DNA of 64,000 bases from Streptomyces asoensis (GCF_013085465.1 NZ_CP049838.1:9610001-9674000); one strand, 5' to 3'. Shown: positions 52,463 through 62,153, numbered from the stretch's first letter. Notes: a model not told the origin generated them from the letters alone. Numbers and translations: made by a program.

Positions 52463-53875
52463 GTGCGCACCCGGGTCCAGGCCGCCCTCCTGCTGTTCGT
52501 CGTGATCGCGGTGGCCGCGTTCGCCGTACCGCTGCTGCTGTTCACCGCGTCCGACCGCACCCAGCAGCTGGTCCTCGCCCGCAGCGCCGACCTCGACCGC
52601 TTCGCCTCGCTCATGGACCAGGCCGCGTCCACCGGCGACACCTCGGCCGTCGCCGCCGAGGCGCGCCGCTACACACAGCTGTACGGCGAACCCCTCGTCG
52701 TCACCGACACGCGCCGCAACCCCGTCGTCCAGACCGGTGGCATGCGGGCCGCCGACCCGGACGTCGCGCGGCTGCTCGACGCGGCGCTGCGCAACCAGAC
52801 GGCGCATCCCACGGGGGCGCTGCGCCCCTGGTCGCGGGGGTCCCGGATGTTCGCCGAGCCCGCGGGCACCGGAACCCGGGTCTCCGGGGCCGTCGTACTG
52901 AGGGCCTCGGTCGGGACCGCGGCGGAGGACATCACCCGGCGCTGGGCCGCCGTCGTCGCGGGCGCCGCCCTGGTCGCCGTCGCCTGCACGGTCCTCGCCC
53001 GGGCCGCGACGGGGTGGGTGGTCAGCCCGCTGCGCCGCCTCGACCGTGCCGTCGGCCAGCTCGCCGCGGGACTCCCGCCCGAACAGACCCGGGCCGGCGG
53101 CCCGCCCGAGCTGCGCCAGCTCGCGATCGGCTTCAACCGCATGGCACGTACGGTCACGGCGGCCCTGGAGCAGCAGCGCAGGCTCGTCGCCGACACGTCC
53201 CACCAGATGCGCAACCCCATGGCGGCGCTGAGGCTCCGCGTCGACGCCCTGGACACCCACCTGCCCGCGTCGGCGAGCCGCACCTACACCGGGGTCACCA
53301 CCGAGCTCGACCGCCTGGAGACCCTCCTCGACGACATGCTGGCCCTCGCCGCCGCGGAACACCGGGCCGGGGAACTGACGGTGACCGACGGCTCGGACGC
53401 CCACTGCGACCTCACGGCCGTGGCGGCCGCTCAGCACCGCCTGTGGGAGCCGGTCGCCCACCGCGCCGGAGCCCGCCTCACGCTCCGGGCCGCTCCGGCC
53501 CAGGTCATGGCCGCCTGCACGGACCGCGAACTCGCCCAGATCACGGACATCCTCGTGGACAACGCCATCAAGTACGCGGGCCCGGGCGCCGAGATCTCGC
53601 TGAGCTGCACCACCGAAGGCCCGCTCGCGGTCCTCATGGTGACCGACGACGGCCCCGGCCTGGGCACGGAGGAGCTCGCGCTCGCCACCACCAGGTTCTG
53701 GCGTTCGGGCCGGCAACGACAGGACGGCACAGCGGGTACGGGACTGGGCCTGGCCATCGCCGAACAGCTGCTGGCGGGGCGGGGCGGCCGACTGGAGCTG
53801 GAACCCGCGCGACCGCGGGGGCTGCGGGCCAGGGCGGTCGTGCCGCGCGCGCCGGGCGACGGGGGCGCCCCATGA
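52463..53875 (+). CDS. Sensor histidine kinase (TctE-like)
   Basis: A 470-residue kinase with membrane helix 1 at about residues 8-28, an extracellular sensor of about 130 residues, helix 2 near residues 168-190, a HAMP domain, the H-box VADTSHQMRNPMAALRLRVD, the N-box DILVDNAIKYAG and ATPase boxes DDGPGLG and GTGLGLAIAEQL. The kinase is probably the sensor for the TAXI protein's ligand. GTG 52463 is 11 bases after the response-regulator stop, and the stop overlaps the TAXI gene's ATG. Confidence 0.92.
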   Translation: MRTRVQAALLLFVVIAVAAFAVPLLLFTASDRTQQLVLARSADLDRFASLMDQAASTGDTSAVAAEARRYTQLYGEPLVVTDTRRNPVVQTGGMRAADPDVARLLDAALRNQTAHPTGALRPWSRGSRMFAEPAGTGTRVSGAVVLRASVGTAAEDITRRWAAVVAGAALVAVACTVLARAATGWVVSPLRRLDRAVGQLAAGLPPEQTRAGGPPELRQLAIGFNRMARTVTAALEQQRRLVADTSHQMRNPMAALRLRVDALDTHLPASASRTYTGVTTELDRLETLLDDMLALAAAEHRAGELTVTDGSDAHCDLTAVAAAQHRLWEPVAHRAGARLTLRAAPAQVMAACTDRELAQITDILVDNAIKYAGPGAEISLSCTTEGPLAVLMVTDDGPGLGTEELALATTRFWRSGRQRQDGTAGTGLGLAIAEQLLAGRGGRLELEPARPRGLRARAVVPRAPGDGGAP

Positions 53876-54864
53876 CCCGTCCCGTCGACCGCCGCGCCCT
53901 TCTCCACGCCGCCCTCGGCACGGCAGCCGTCGCCGTCCTCGGCGGCGCGCTCACGGCCGACGCCTCCCGGCAGCTGCCCGGCCCCAGCGGTGTCCTGCGC
54001 GTCGCCACCGGAGAGCCCACGGCGTTCTACGCGGCTTTCGGCCGCCTCCTCGCCGCAGAGCTCGAAGCGGCGTATCCCCGTCTGAGCTGCCGCGTCCGCA
54101 CCACCGCGGGCAGCGTCACCAACATCGAACTGCTCCGCGACCGCCGCGCCGACCTCGCACTCGTCCTCACCGACACCGCGCTGGCGGCCCAGGGCACCGA
54201 CCTCTTCCCGCACCCCGTGCCCCTGCGCGCGCTCGGCAGGGTGTACGAGACCTACCTCCAGTTCGTCGTCCGCGCCGACTCGCCCGTACGCGCGGTGTCC
54301 GACCTGGCCGGACACACCGTCTCGCTCGGCGCCACCGGATCGGGCGCGGCCGAACTCGGCGAACGGATCCTGCACGCCGCGGGGCTTTCCCCCGGCACCG
54401 ACGTGCCCGTCAGCCATCTCCCGCTGGCCGACGCGGCCGACGCGGTGCGGACGGGCTCGGTCGACGCGCTGCTCGTCGCGGGCGGAGTACCGCTGCCCAC
54501 CCTGTCCGACCTCGACGACCGTGTCGGTCTGCGGTTCCTGCCGCTGGCCGGTCTGCTGCCCCGGCTGCGCGGCCGCGACGGCCTCGCCGGGTCGGGCCTG
54601 GAGGAGGTGTCGTTGCCGCAGGGCGCGTACCGGTCGGCGGGCGGAGTCGGCACCATCGGAGTGTCCAACCTGCTGGTGTGCCGCCCCGACCTCCCCCGCG
54701 GCGTCGCCGACGCGCTGACCCGCCTGCTGGTCCTGCGGGCGAGCGCCCTCGTTCCCGGCAACGCCGTCGGCACCCAGTTCCTCGACGTCGGCAGCCTGAT
54801 CGGTACGGGCGGCATCGCACTGCACCCCGGCGCCGTCGCGGCGTACCGCTCACTGCACGGCTGA
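53872..54864 (+). CDS. TAXI-family solute-binding protein without a TRAP permease
   Basis: A 330-residue periplasmic-binding-type protein: a twin-arginine-like signal (DRRALLHAALGTAAVAVLGG), then GVLRVATGEPTAFYAAFGRL, TAGSVTNIELLRDRRADLAL, LGATGSGAAELGERIL and VSNLLVCRPDL, all typical of TAXI proteins. TAXI proteins normally feed the TRAP permease, but no such gene is near; the kinase gene overlaps it. It is therefore best read as the ligand-binding part of a sensor complex. The Tat signal suggests export in folded form. Confidence 0.9.
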   Translation: MTRPVDRRALLHAALGTAAVAVLGGALTADASRQLPGPSGVLRVATGEPTAFYAAFGRLLAAELEAAYPRLSCRVRTTAGSVTNIELLRDRRADLALVLTDTALAAQGTDLFPHPVPLRALGRVYETYLQFVVRADSPVRAVSDLAGHTVSLGATGSGAAELGERILHAAGLSPGTDVPVSHLPLADAADAVRTGSVDALLVAGGVPLPTLSDLDDRVGLRFLPLAGLLPRLRGRDGLAGSGLEEVSLPQGAYRSAGGVGTIGVSNLLVCRPDLPRGVADALTRLLVLRASALVPGNAVGTQFLDVGSLIGTGGIALHPGAVAAYRSLHG

Positions 54865-54946
54865 GCCACTTCGTACGCCGTCTCCCGCCCGGCGCCGGCG
54901 CGTCCTGTCGATGTGGACTGCCCCGAACCTCGGCCAGAATCTCCCC

Positions 54947-55867
54947 ATGACCATAGAACTCCACGCGGACCCCAGCCTGCTCACCGCCTTACGCCCGGTC
55001 CACGCCGGCCGCCACGTCAACACATACGACCTGCTGGCCCGCATCAGCAAGGACCAGCGGGTTCAGGAGTTCCTCGCACCGTACGACCTCACGACACAGG
55101 TGGTCCGCAGGGGCGTCGCGGCGATCGACGACGAACCCGGTGAGGTCGAGGTTTCCCTGGCCGGGCAGGCGGACCGCTCGCTCACGCTCAGCACGGCGGG
55201 TGCGACGGCGCTTGCCCGGTGTCAGGAGCGGCCGTCCGTGACCGGTCAGGGCGCGGAGCGCACGCCGGCCGATCTGCTGGCGGCACTCCTGGGCGACCCG
55301 TCCTGCGGGGCAGTCGGTTACCTGAACGAGTGCGGGGTGGACGTCATCACACTGCGGCAGGCCGTACGGTCGGGACAGCCCCCCGCCCAGGAGGACACCG
55401 TCCCGCCGGAGCTGCACTCCACCCGCGACGCCCTGGTGGGCCGCCGCCGCTACAAACCTCGTGGACTCGGGCAGTTCTGGACGACGCTCCTCGTCAGGAC
55501 GACGCCGTTCAACGCGGCGACACACCCGGTGCTGTGGGCGCGCCTGGAGGCCGGGGAACTCGCCGGGCAGCACGGTGGGAAGGTCCGCACCGACGACGTC
55601 CTCCTGGGCATGTTGCGGACGTACGCGGTCGCGCGGGCCTATCCGCACCTGACGAAGGACGCGAAGGGCGACTACGACGGGGGCAGGTCCCTGGCCGAGG
55701 TCGGGGTGGAGCACGAACAGGTGCGCGCGGTGATGGCGAACACCGACGCCGGCGGTACCTCCGAGCTGCTCGACCGGCTGCTCAGCGAGCCGGGCAACCG
55801 GAGCGTGCGGTTGTTGGCGGCGCTCGGCGTGGATCCAGCCGATCTCCCGGGCCGTGCCGGTCTCTGA
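54947..55867 (+). CDS. Clp amino-terminal (ClpN) domain protein with a TTA codon
   Basis: A 306-residue protein without any AAA+ ATPase domain. It contains degenerate Clp_N repeats (TPADLLAALLGDPSCGAVGY, LNECGVDVITLR, then VRTDDVLLGMLRTYAVARAY and VEHEQVRAVM). Stand-alone ClpN proteins may act as adaptors or transcription-linked factors; function is not established. Codon 15 is TTA (54989-54991), so expression may need the bldA leucyl-tRNA and be limited to late growth. ATG 54947 is taken; ATG 54911 in the same frame cannot be excluded. Confidence 0.75.
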   Translation: MTIELHADPSLLTALRPVHAGRHVNTYDLLARISKDQRVQEFLAPYDLTTQVVRRGVAAIDDEPGEVEVSLAGQADRSLTLSTAGATALARCQERPSVTGQGAERTPADLLAALLGDPSCGAVGYLNECGVDVITLRQAVRSGQPPAQEDTVPPELHSTRDALVGRRRYKPRGLGQFWTTLLVRTTPFNAATHPVLWARLEAGELAGQHGGKVRTDDVLLGMLRTYAVARAYPHLTKDAKGDYDGGRSLAEVGVEHEQVRAVMANTDAGGTSELLDRLLSEPGNRSVRLLAALGVDPADLPGRAGL

Positions 55868-55990
55868 CCGGCCCGGCGCAAGGCGGTTCGGGACGGCGGC
55901 AGGGCGCGAGTCGCCTGCGGCCGCCGTCCCGATGCCGCGGACGGGATTCGCGCCGTCCGGGAGGGCACACGGGGTGGATCGTGCTTTGGG

Positions 55991-56854
55991 TCAGCGGGCG
56001 TTGAGCAGGCCGGCGAGCAGTTGGAGCCGCTCGGCGTCGGGGCCGCCCTCGACGGCGGTGTAGACGATCAGCATCGGGCCGGGAGCGCCCGGCAGCGGGT
56101 AGGCGTCCCAGTCCAGGTTCAGCTCCCCGACCAGGGGGTGGTTCACGCGCATCCGGCCACGCGTCGTCTCCGCCACGTCGTGGCGGGCCCACAGCGTCGC
56201 GAACTCGTCGCTGCGGACCGCGAGTTCACCGACCAGCTCCGCTGCGCGCGGGTGCCCCGGATCGGCGGCGACCTGGGCGCGCAGCATCGCGGTCAGCTCG
56301 GCGACGGTGGCGGCCCGCTCCGGGCAGGTCTGGTCGGCCTCCGGGTGCAACAGGAGCGACAGCAGGTTGCGCTCCGTCACCGGGAGCCGGGTGAACTCGC
56401 CCAGCAGCGCGCCGGCCAACGGGCTCCAGGCCAGCACGTCCAGGTAGCGGCCCACGACCAGTGCGGGCGAGGGCATCGTGCGCAGCAACCGCTGTGTGGT
56501 GTCCGGTACTTCCTCCGGTTCGTACCGGCGCGGGGCGCGGGCCGGTGTGCGCGCGGCGGCGGCGAGGCTGTGCAGGTGCCGGCACTCCTCGGTGGAGAAG
56601 TTCAGGGCGCGTGCGAGGGCGTCCAGGACCTGTTCGGAGGGCCGTACGTCGCGTCCCTGCTCCATCCGCTGGTAGTAGTCCGAACTCACCCCCGCCAGCA
56701 GGGCCAGTTCCTCACGCCGCAGCCCGGCGACACGCCGCCTCGGGCCGGGTTCGAGGCCGACGTCCTCCGGGCGCAGCCGGGTCCGGCGGGTCCGCAGGAA
56801 TTCGGCGAGTTCGCGTCGGGGCTCGTCGGTCAGCGCGAAGGGGTCGTCGGTCAC
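55991..56854 (-). CDS. XRE-family regulator with MmyB-like ligand domain
   Basis: A 287-residue regulator. The helix-turn-helix (residues about 14-75) includes FLRTRRTRLRPEDVGLEPGP and RVAGLRREELALLAGVSSDY, and the C-terminal MmyB-like PAS domain has ALVVGRYLDVLAWSPLAGAL and MRVNHPLVGELNLDWDAYPL. Such proteins are extremely common in Streptomyces and often sit divergent from an oxidoreductase they control; the quinone oxidoreductase at 57.0 kb starts 131 bases away in divergent orientation. The start is GTG 56854. Confidence 0.94.
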   Translation of the reverse strand: MTDDPFALTDEPRRELAEFLRTRRTRLRPEDVGLEPGPRRRVAGLRREELALLAGVSSDYYQRMEQGRDVRPSEQVLDALARALNFSTEECRHLHSLAAAARTPARAPRRYEPEEVPDTTQRLLRTMPSPALVVGRYLDVLAWSPLAGALLGEFTRLPVTERNLLSLLLHPEADQTCPERAATVAELTAMLRAQVAADPGHPRAAELVGELAVRSDEFATLWARHDVAETTRGRMRVNHPLVGELNLDWDAYPLPGAPGPMLIVYTAVEGGPDAERLQLLAGLLNAR

Positions 56855-56985
56855 GGCGCCAGTATGCCTCGGGCACCGCTCGGGAGGGTGGGTCTGCCAG
56901 TCCCAGGAAAAGGCGAACGACCGTGATGTCGCGAGCGGGGGCCACTATCGGTTCCACACCCGACGACCACGGAAGGAACAGCGAC

Positions 56986-57936
56986 ATGAAGGCCGCTCAG
57001 ATCACGAGTTACGGTGCACCGGACGTCCTGCGCATCAACGATGTCGACCGCCCCGCGCCCGGTGTCGGCGAGGTCCTGGTGTCGGTCGAGGCGTCCAGCG
57101 TGAACGGACACGACGTGATCGTCCGTGCCGGGGAGTTGAAGATGGTGTCGGGGCGCCGCTTCCCGATCGGTGCGGGGCTGGACTTCGCGGGCGTCGTCGT
57201 CGGGACCGGCGCCGATGTCGAGGGTTACCGGGCCGGTGACCGGGTGTGGGGCACGGTGCATCCCCGGCAGCGGCACTCCACCGCGGGGGCGGCCGAGTAC
57301 GTCGTGGTCCCGGCCGACCGGATCGCGCCCGCCCCGGCGGACCTCTCGCCGGTCGACGCCGCCTCCCTGGTCGTGGCGGGCGCCACGGCGCTCATCGCAC
57401 TGCGCGACAGCGTGCACCTCGCGGGCGGGGAACGGGTCCTCGTACGAGGCGCGGCCGGGGGAGTCGGCACAGCCGCCGTGCAACTGGCACACGCAACGGG
57501 CGGGCACGTCACCGCGCTGGCGCGCGACCGCCACGCCCGACTGCTCACCGACCTCGGTGCCGACGAAGTCCTCGACTACGGCTCCACCACCTCGGACCAG
57601 ATCGGACCGTTCGACGTCATCGTCGACACCGTCGGCTCGGAACTGCACTGCTACCGAAGCCGGTTGGCCAAGGGCGGCCGGATGGTCACCGTCGGCCTGT
57701 CGGCCGGCGCCTTGGCCGCGATCGCCGCGTCGAGCGTGCACGGCTCCCGCCGAATCCGCACCTTCAGCGCCAATCCCGACAGCGCCGTGCTGCGCGATCT
57801 GGCCGACCATGTCACGTCGGGTGCGCTGCGCCCGGTGGTCGACAGCGTGTACCCGCTCGCGGACATCGCCGCGGCGCACACGGCATTCGAGCGCGGCGGA
57901 GTCGTGGGCAAGCACGTGATTGCGGTGTCCGCGTAG
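56986..57936 (+). CDS. NADP-dependent quinone oxidoreductase-like MDR protein
   Basis: A 316-residue zinc-independent MDR protein: MKAAQITSYGAPDVLRINDV, PIGAGLDFAGVVVGTGADVE, the cofactor loop RGAAGGVGTAAVQLA and GGRMVTVGLSAG. It lacks the structural zinc cysteines. Enzymes of this group reduce quinones or enones with NADPH. The ATG at 56986 has GGAAGG 11 bases before it. The divergent MmyB-like regulator is its probable controller. Confidence 0.92.
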   Translation: MKAAQITSYGAPDVLRINDVDRPAPGVGEVLVSVEASSVNGHDVIVRAGELKMVSGRRFPIGAGLDFAGVVVGTGADVEGYRAGDRVWGTVHPRQRHSTAGAAEYVVVPADRIAPAPADLSPVDAASLVVAGATALIALRDSVHLAGGERVLVRGAAGGVGTAAVQLAHATGGHVTALARDRHARLLTDLGADEVLDYGSTTSDQIGPFDVIVDTVGSELHCYRSRLAKGGRMVTVGLSAGALAAIAASSVHGSRRIRTFSANPDSAVLRDLADHVTSGALRPVVDSVYPLADIAAAHTAFERGGVVGKHVIAVSA

Positions 57937-58118
57937 CTCGGGGCGGCAAGTCGCACGCCGGCCCTTGCCATGGTTCCCCGAAAGGTGCCAAGCAGCCATT
58001 ACCGAACAGGACGCGCCTACGTCGCGCCGTATCCGCTGCCCCCCGGCGGGACTAGGCTGTGGGGTGAGGCCCCAGTCCCCGGTATCGATGCTTCGTCCTG
58101 CTCCCGGGGAGGCCCTCC

Positions 58119-58397
58119 GTGTTCGTCCTGCTCCTCATCCTGACCGCGGTCCTGTTCGGCGTCGGCTTCCTGCATCCCATCTGGTGGGTGGCTGCGGCGG
58201 TGTTGGTCTTCGCCGCCACTCGTCACGGCCGCGATCGCGGCGGAGGCCGGAGCCGTGGTGACGGTTCGGATCTCGGGGAGTATCGGGACTACGAGGAGCG
58301 CCGGGATCGTGTGGAACGCTGGGACCGCCGCTACAGCCGCCAGAACCGGGCGCGCTGGAGGCGTGAGGACCGTCGTGACGGCGAACACCGCAGGTGA
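58119..58397 (+). CDS. Small membrane protein with Arg-rich tail
   Basis: A 92-residue protein with two membrane helices (LLLILTAVLFGVGFLH and PIWWVAAAVLVFAATR), then a strongly basic, Arg/Asp-rich tail (YRDYEERRDRVERWDRRYSR). GTG 58119 follows GGGGAGGCCC. Similar small proteins are frequent in Streptomyces and unassigned; the tail may bind RNA, DNA or lipid heads. Upstream and downstream genes are unrelated. Confidence 0.7.
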   Translation: MFVLLLILTAVLFGVGFLHPIWWVAAAVLVFAATRHGRDRGGGRSRGDGSDLGEYRDYEERRDRVERWDRRYSRQNRARWRREDRRDGEHRR

Positions 58398-58602
58398 ACC
58401 GGGGAGCCTGTCAGGCCCTTCTGTTGGGCCACCGGTCGATGTAAGGCGTGGTTCCGTTCTGGTCGTGGTGTTCGGCCCGGCTCACCGCCTCCGAGGCACT
58501 GGCCACCGACCCAACCCGCTGTCCTGACCAGGCAAGATGAGGAAATTGGGTGATGTTGCGGAGACTCGGGGAAGAAGGTGCGACAGCCGATAGGAGGTTG
58601 TC

Positions 58603-59796
58603 GTGGAGGGTGGAGATCTGGAACTGGGCGAGTTGCTGGCCGCCGCGGAGGCGGCGCCGCCCGGTGAGTCCGTCGACGTGATAGCGCACGATCTGCAAAA
58701 GCGGTTCGGTGCGGAGCGTGTGTCCTTCCTGTTCGTCGACCTCATCGGTCAGCGGCTGGTACGGCTCGCCGCGGCCGGCGGTGAGGTCGCGGACCAGGCC
58801 GAGCCGATCGACCTGCACGGCAGCGTCTACGACAGCGTTCTGCGGAGCCAGCGCCAGCATGTGGAGCCGGACGGCCAGGGCGGACGGCGCGTCATCACGC
58901 CGGTCACCAACCGTGGCGACTGCATCGGCGTCCTGGAGGTCAGCCTCCAGTCCGCCGACGACACCGTGCTGCGCCAGGTCCGCGATGCGGCACACGCACT
59001 GGCCTACATCATCGTCACGGACCGCCGCTTCACCGATCTGTACCACCTGGGCCGGCGCACCACCGAAACCAGCCTGGCCGCGGAGATCCAGCACCAGCTG
59101 CTTCCCTCGGCGCCCTGCTGCGAGGCGGCCCAGTTCACCCTCGCCGCCGGGCTGGTCCCGGCCGACGACATCGGTGGCGACACCTACGACTACACCCTCG
59201 ACCGCGACACCCTGCACCTGTCCATCACCGACGCGATGGGCCATGACACGAACTCGGCCCTGCTGGCCACTCTGCTCGTCGGGGCACTGCGCCGGGCACG
59301 CCGCAGCGGCTGCGACGCCCTCAAGCAGGCCCGCCACGCCCACGAGGCCCTGCTGAGCCACAGCCGCGGCCTGGCCACCGGACAGCTGCTGTGCGTCGAC
59401 CTCGAAACAGGCCTGTGCGAACTGGTCAACGCCGGCCACCCCCGGCCACTGCGGCTGCGCGACGGCACCGTCGAAGAGGTCGGACTCGCCGTCAACCTGC
59501 CCTTCGGAGTGGTGGCACCCACCGCCTACCGCGTACAGGAACTGCAACTGCGTCCCGGAGACCGCCTGGTGCTGCTCACCGACGGAATGCAGGAACGCGG
59601 TGCCGCGGCCGTCGACCTGGCTTCGGTCATTCACGACACCCGCGCGTTGCACCCGCGTGAAGCCGTCCGGAGCCTGACCGCAGCGGTGCTCGACGCCTGC
59701 CACGGCAACCTCAAGGACGACGCCACGGTGCTGATACTGGACTGGCACGGCAATCGCCGCCGACCGGACGAGACCAGACCCGACCCGCAGCGATGA
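58603..59796 (+). CDS. PP2C/SpoIIE-family serine phosphatase with GAF-like domain
   Basis: A 397-residue protein. The first half is GAF-like (DLQKRFGAERVSFLFVDLIG, GVLEVSLQSADDTVLRQVRD). The second half is a SpoIIE/PP2C phosphatase: EIQHQLLPSAPC, GLVPADDIGGDTYDYTLDRD with metal aspartates, DAMGHD, VNAGHPRPLRLRDG and GDRLVLLTDGMQERG. Such proteins dephosphorylate anti-anti-sigma factors of the SpoIIAA type and thus switch stress sigma factors. GTG 58603 has TAGGAGG 7 bases upstream. Confidence 0.9.
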   Translation: MEGGDLELGELLAAAEAAPPGESVDVIAHDLQKRFGAERVSFLFVDLIGQRLVRLAAAGGEVADQAEPIDLHGSVYDSVLRSQRQHVEPDGQGGRRVITPVTNRGDCIGVLEVSLQSADDTVLRQVRDAAHALAYIIVTDRRFTDLYHLGRRTTETSLAAEIQHQLLPSAPCCEAAQFTLAAGLVPADDIGGDTYDYTLDRDTLHLSITDAMGHDTNSALLATLLVGALRRARRSGCDALKQARHAHEALLSHSRGLATGQLLCVDLETGLCELVNAGHPRPLRLRDGTVEEVGLAVNLPFGVVAPTAYRVQELQLRPGDRLVLLTDGMQERGAAAVDLASVIHDTRALHPREAVRSLTAAVLDACHGNLKDDATVLILDWHGNRRRPDETRPDPQR

Positions 59797-60090
59797 GCCG
59801 CAGCAGCTCAAGTGATGTGCCCGGTACGGCGCACGACGGCTTCCCCCGTCACGGCGGCCCGGGACTCGCCGGTCAGCCGCCAGCTGTGCCCGGTGCGCCC
59901 GGACCGAGACCATCAGCCCGTCGAGGGAGTCCCTGGTCCGCACGAGGTCGGCGATGTGCGCGGAGAGCCGGGCGCGTCGGCGCAGGGCAGCAGCTCGGCG
60001 ATGGCGGATCCAGCACGGGCCTCGACCACGTCTGCACATGGCCGTTGCCGGCCGGAGTACAAGGGCAACATCGCCACCGCGGCGCGCGGG
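59797..60090. other. Gap between convergent phosphatase genes
   Basis: Nearly 300 bases separate the two SpoIIE-type genes. A minus-strand frame contains RLSAHIADLVRTRDSLDGLM then VSVRAHRAQLAAD, which looks protein-like, but there is no start or known domain. I see no other feature. Confidence 0.35.
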
Positions 60091-61809
60091 TCACGTCCGG
60101 GTGGGTACCCGCAGGGCGAGCAGGGCGACGTCGTCGTCGTTGGCGGCGGGGCGGACCCGGTGCAGCAGCTGGTCGGTGAAGGAGGCCAGCGGACGGTGGG
60201 CGAGGGAGGCGGCGTGCCGGCGCAGTCGGTGCAGGCCCTCGTCGAGGCTGTGGCCGGGTTCTTCGATCAGGCCGTCGGTGTACAGCAAGAGGGTTGATCC
60301 GGGCGGCAGCAAGGCGGTGGCGTCGGTGCGGGGCTTGCCGGATCCGGTGCCCAGCAGGATGCCGTTGCCGCCGGTGAGGTAGTCGGCCAGGCCGTCATGG
60401 CTGATCAACAGGGGTGGCGGGTGGCCGGCGTTGGTCCAGGAGAGTTTCCACCGGCCCTCGTCGGCCTCTTCGACCCGGGCGAGGATCATGGTGGCCATGG
60501 TGACGTCGGTGATGTGTATGACCGCTTCGTCGAGGCGTTCGACGATCCGGCTGGGGGGCTCTTGCAGGGCCCAGGCGTAGGCGCGGAGCATGTTGCGCAC
60601 CTGCGCCATGCCGGCCGCCGCCTCCAGGTCGTGGCCGACGACATCGCCGATGGCCAGCGCGGTGGCGCCGTTGGAGAGGGAGAAGGCGTCGTACCAGTCG
60701 CCCCCCACCTGCGAGGCGTCGGGCGCGGGCAGATAGCGGACCGCCATCTGCAACCCGGACACGCGCGGCATCTGGGGCAGCAGATGGTTCTGCATGGTCT
60801 CGGCGACCTTGCGCTGGCGCTGGTAGAGGCGCGCGTTGTCCAGAGCGAGGCCGGCGCGGCGGGCGATGTCCTCGATCAGGGGGAGATCGGCGGTGTTGAA
60901 GTCCCCCGGCTGCCGGGCACGGCCCAGGGTCAGGGCACCGAGGACCGCCCGGGTGCTGCGGATCGGCGCGATGGCCGCGGAGTGGACTCCGGTGGCGTCG
61001 AACAGGCGGCGCTGTTCGACCGCGATACCGGAATCCGGCGGCCCCTGGTAGGTCTGCGGGCCGGCCAGCGTGGAGGCGACTCCGCGCAGGGCCCTGGACA
61101 AGGGCATCGGGGATTCCTCGGGGACCGGCGGCATCGGTCCCTGAAGTTCTTCGTGGGGCACCAGGGCGTCACCGTCCGCCTCGACGACGACAGTACGCCA
61201 CACCTCGTCACGTTCGGTGATCAGATCGATGATGGCCCAGTCGGCCAGCCGGGGCACCACCAGGGTCACCAGTCGCCGCAGTGCCTCGTCGACATCGAGG
61301 GTGGAGGTCAGCTGAGTGGTGGTTGCGGCCAGCAGCGCGAGCCGTTCGAGTTCCGGCAGCAGCGTGGCCGTCGGCTCCGGCCGCGGGTCGGTGTCCCGCG
61401 GTTGCCGGGCATGGAAGAGGACGAGTGTGCCGCGTTCGCACCCACGGAGATCGAACGGGGCTATCAGCCATGAGATGGGCAGCACGGAGCCGTCCCCGAG
61501 GGCGAAGTAGTCTTCCTCGGCCTGAGCGGTGCGCCCGGCGTGGAAAGCCTGCCGCATACGGCACTGAGTCCTCGGCAGGGGCTGGCCGTGGGCGTCCCGG
61601 TGCAGCAGGTCGTGCGCGTCATGGCCGAGGAGGTCTCCGGCGGGCCGGTCCAGGAACTGTTCGGTGCGCAAGTTCACGGCGAGGATGCGGCCCTGCTCGT
61701 CCACGACGTAAGCGCAGGTCCCGATCGCTTCCAGCACCTCGGCAACCGCGGCGGCAGACGCCGGCAGGAGCCGTCTGCCGTGGCTGTGCGTGTCCTCCGG
61801 TCCTGCCAT
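60091..61809 (-). CDS. PAS-GAF-SpoIIE protein serine phosphatase
   Basis: A 572-residue three-domain protein. A PAS domain (residues about 20-130: EAIGTCAYVVDEQGRILAVN, LLGHDAHDLLH) precedes a GAF domain (about 165-330: TTQLTSTLDVDEALRRLVTL) and a SpoIIE phosphatase (about 345-572: NHLLPQMPRVSGLQMAVRYL, QVGGDWYDAF, DVVGHDLEAAAGMAQVRNML, WTNAGHPPPLLI, LLLYTDGLIEEPG and NDDDVALLALR). It probably regulates an anti-sigma/anti-anti-sigma cascade in response to a small-molecule or redox signal. ATG 61809. It converges on the other SpoIIE-type gene. Confidence 0.94.
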   Translation of the reverse strand: MAGPEDTHSHGRRLLPASAAAVAEVLEAIGTCAYVVDEQGRILAVNLRTEQFLDRPAGDLLGHDAHDLLHRDAHGQPLPRTQCRMRQAFHAGRTAQAEEDYFALGDGSVLPISWLIAPFDLRGCERGTLVLFHARQPRDTDPRPEPTATLLPELERLALLAATTTQLTSTLDVDEALRRLVTLVVPRLADWAIIDLITERDEVWRTVVVEADGDALVPHEELQGPMPPVPEESPMPLSRALRGVASTLAGPQTYQGPPDSGIAVEQRRLFDATGVHSAAIAPIRSTRAVLGALTLGRARQPGDFNTADLPLIEDIARRAGLALDNARLYQRQRKVAETMQNHLLPQMPRVSGLQMAVRYLPAPDASQVGGDWYDAFSLSNGATALAIGDVVGHDLEAAAGMAQVRNMLRAYAWALQEPPSRIVERLDEAVIHITDVTMATMILARVEEADEGRWKLSWTNAGHPPPLLISHDGLADYLTGGNGILLGTGSGKPRTDATALLPPGSTLLLYTDGLIEEPGHSLDEGLHRLRRHAASLAHRPLASFTDQLLHRVRPAANDDDVALLALRVPTRT

Positions 61810-62153
61810 GCCCTGATCTCCTCAGCTGACGGGCGGCACGCCCGTTCGACGTATATCCGCCTTCCCCGACTGCCCAGCCACTGATGAATCCCACCTGCCC
61901 TCGCCTCGCGACCGCCGGAACCGGGCCGCCAGGGCCTGCCCGGGCGGCGGCGAGGAGAAGGGTCATCCGAGCCCGGGACCGGCGGCACCGACAGACACCC
62001 AGGCCGGCGCCTACGGCCGGAGCGCCGGCAGGCCGGCCGCAGCGGGCCGCCTTTCGCTCCCGCCTGCTCCCTCTTCCCTCCTCCCTGGCGCTCATGATCC
62101 TGCACGAGGACTTCGCCGGACCGTCCCCGGCCGGCTGTCGGTTGCCCCGCCGG
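61810..62153. other. Intergenic stretch with no visible gene
   Basis: About 340 bases of GC-rich sequence separate the phosphatase and the SMI1/KNR4 gene. I find no gene, clear promoter or large hairpin; the phosphatase promoter should be here. Confidence 0.5.
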
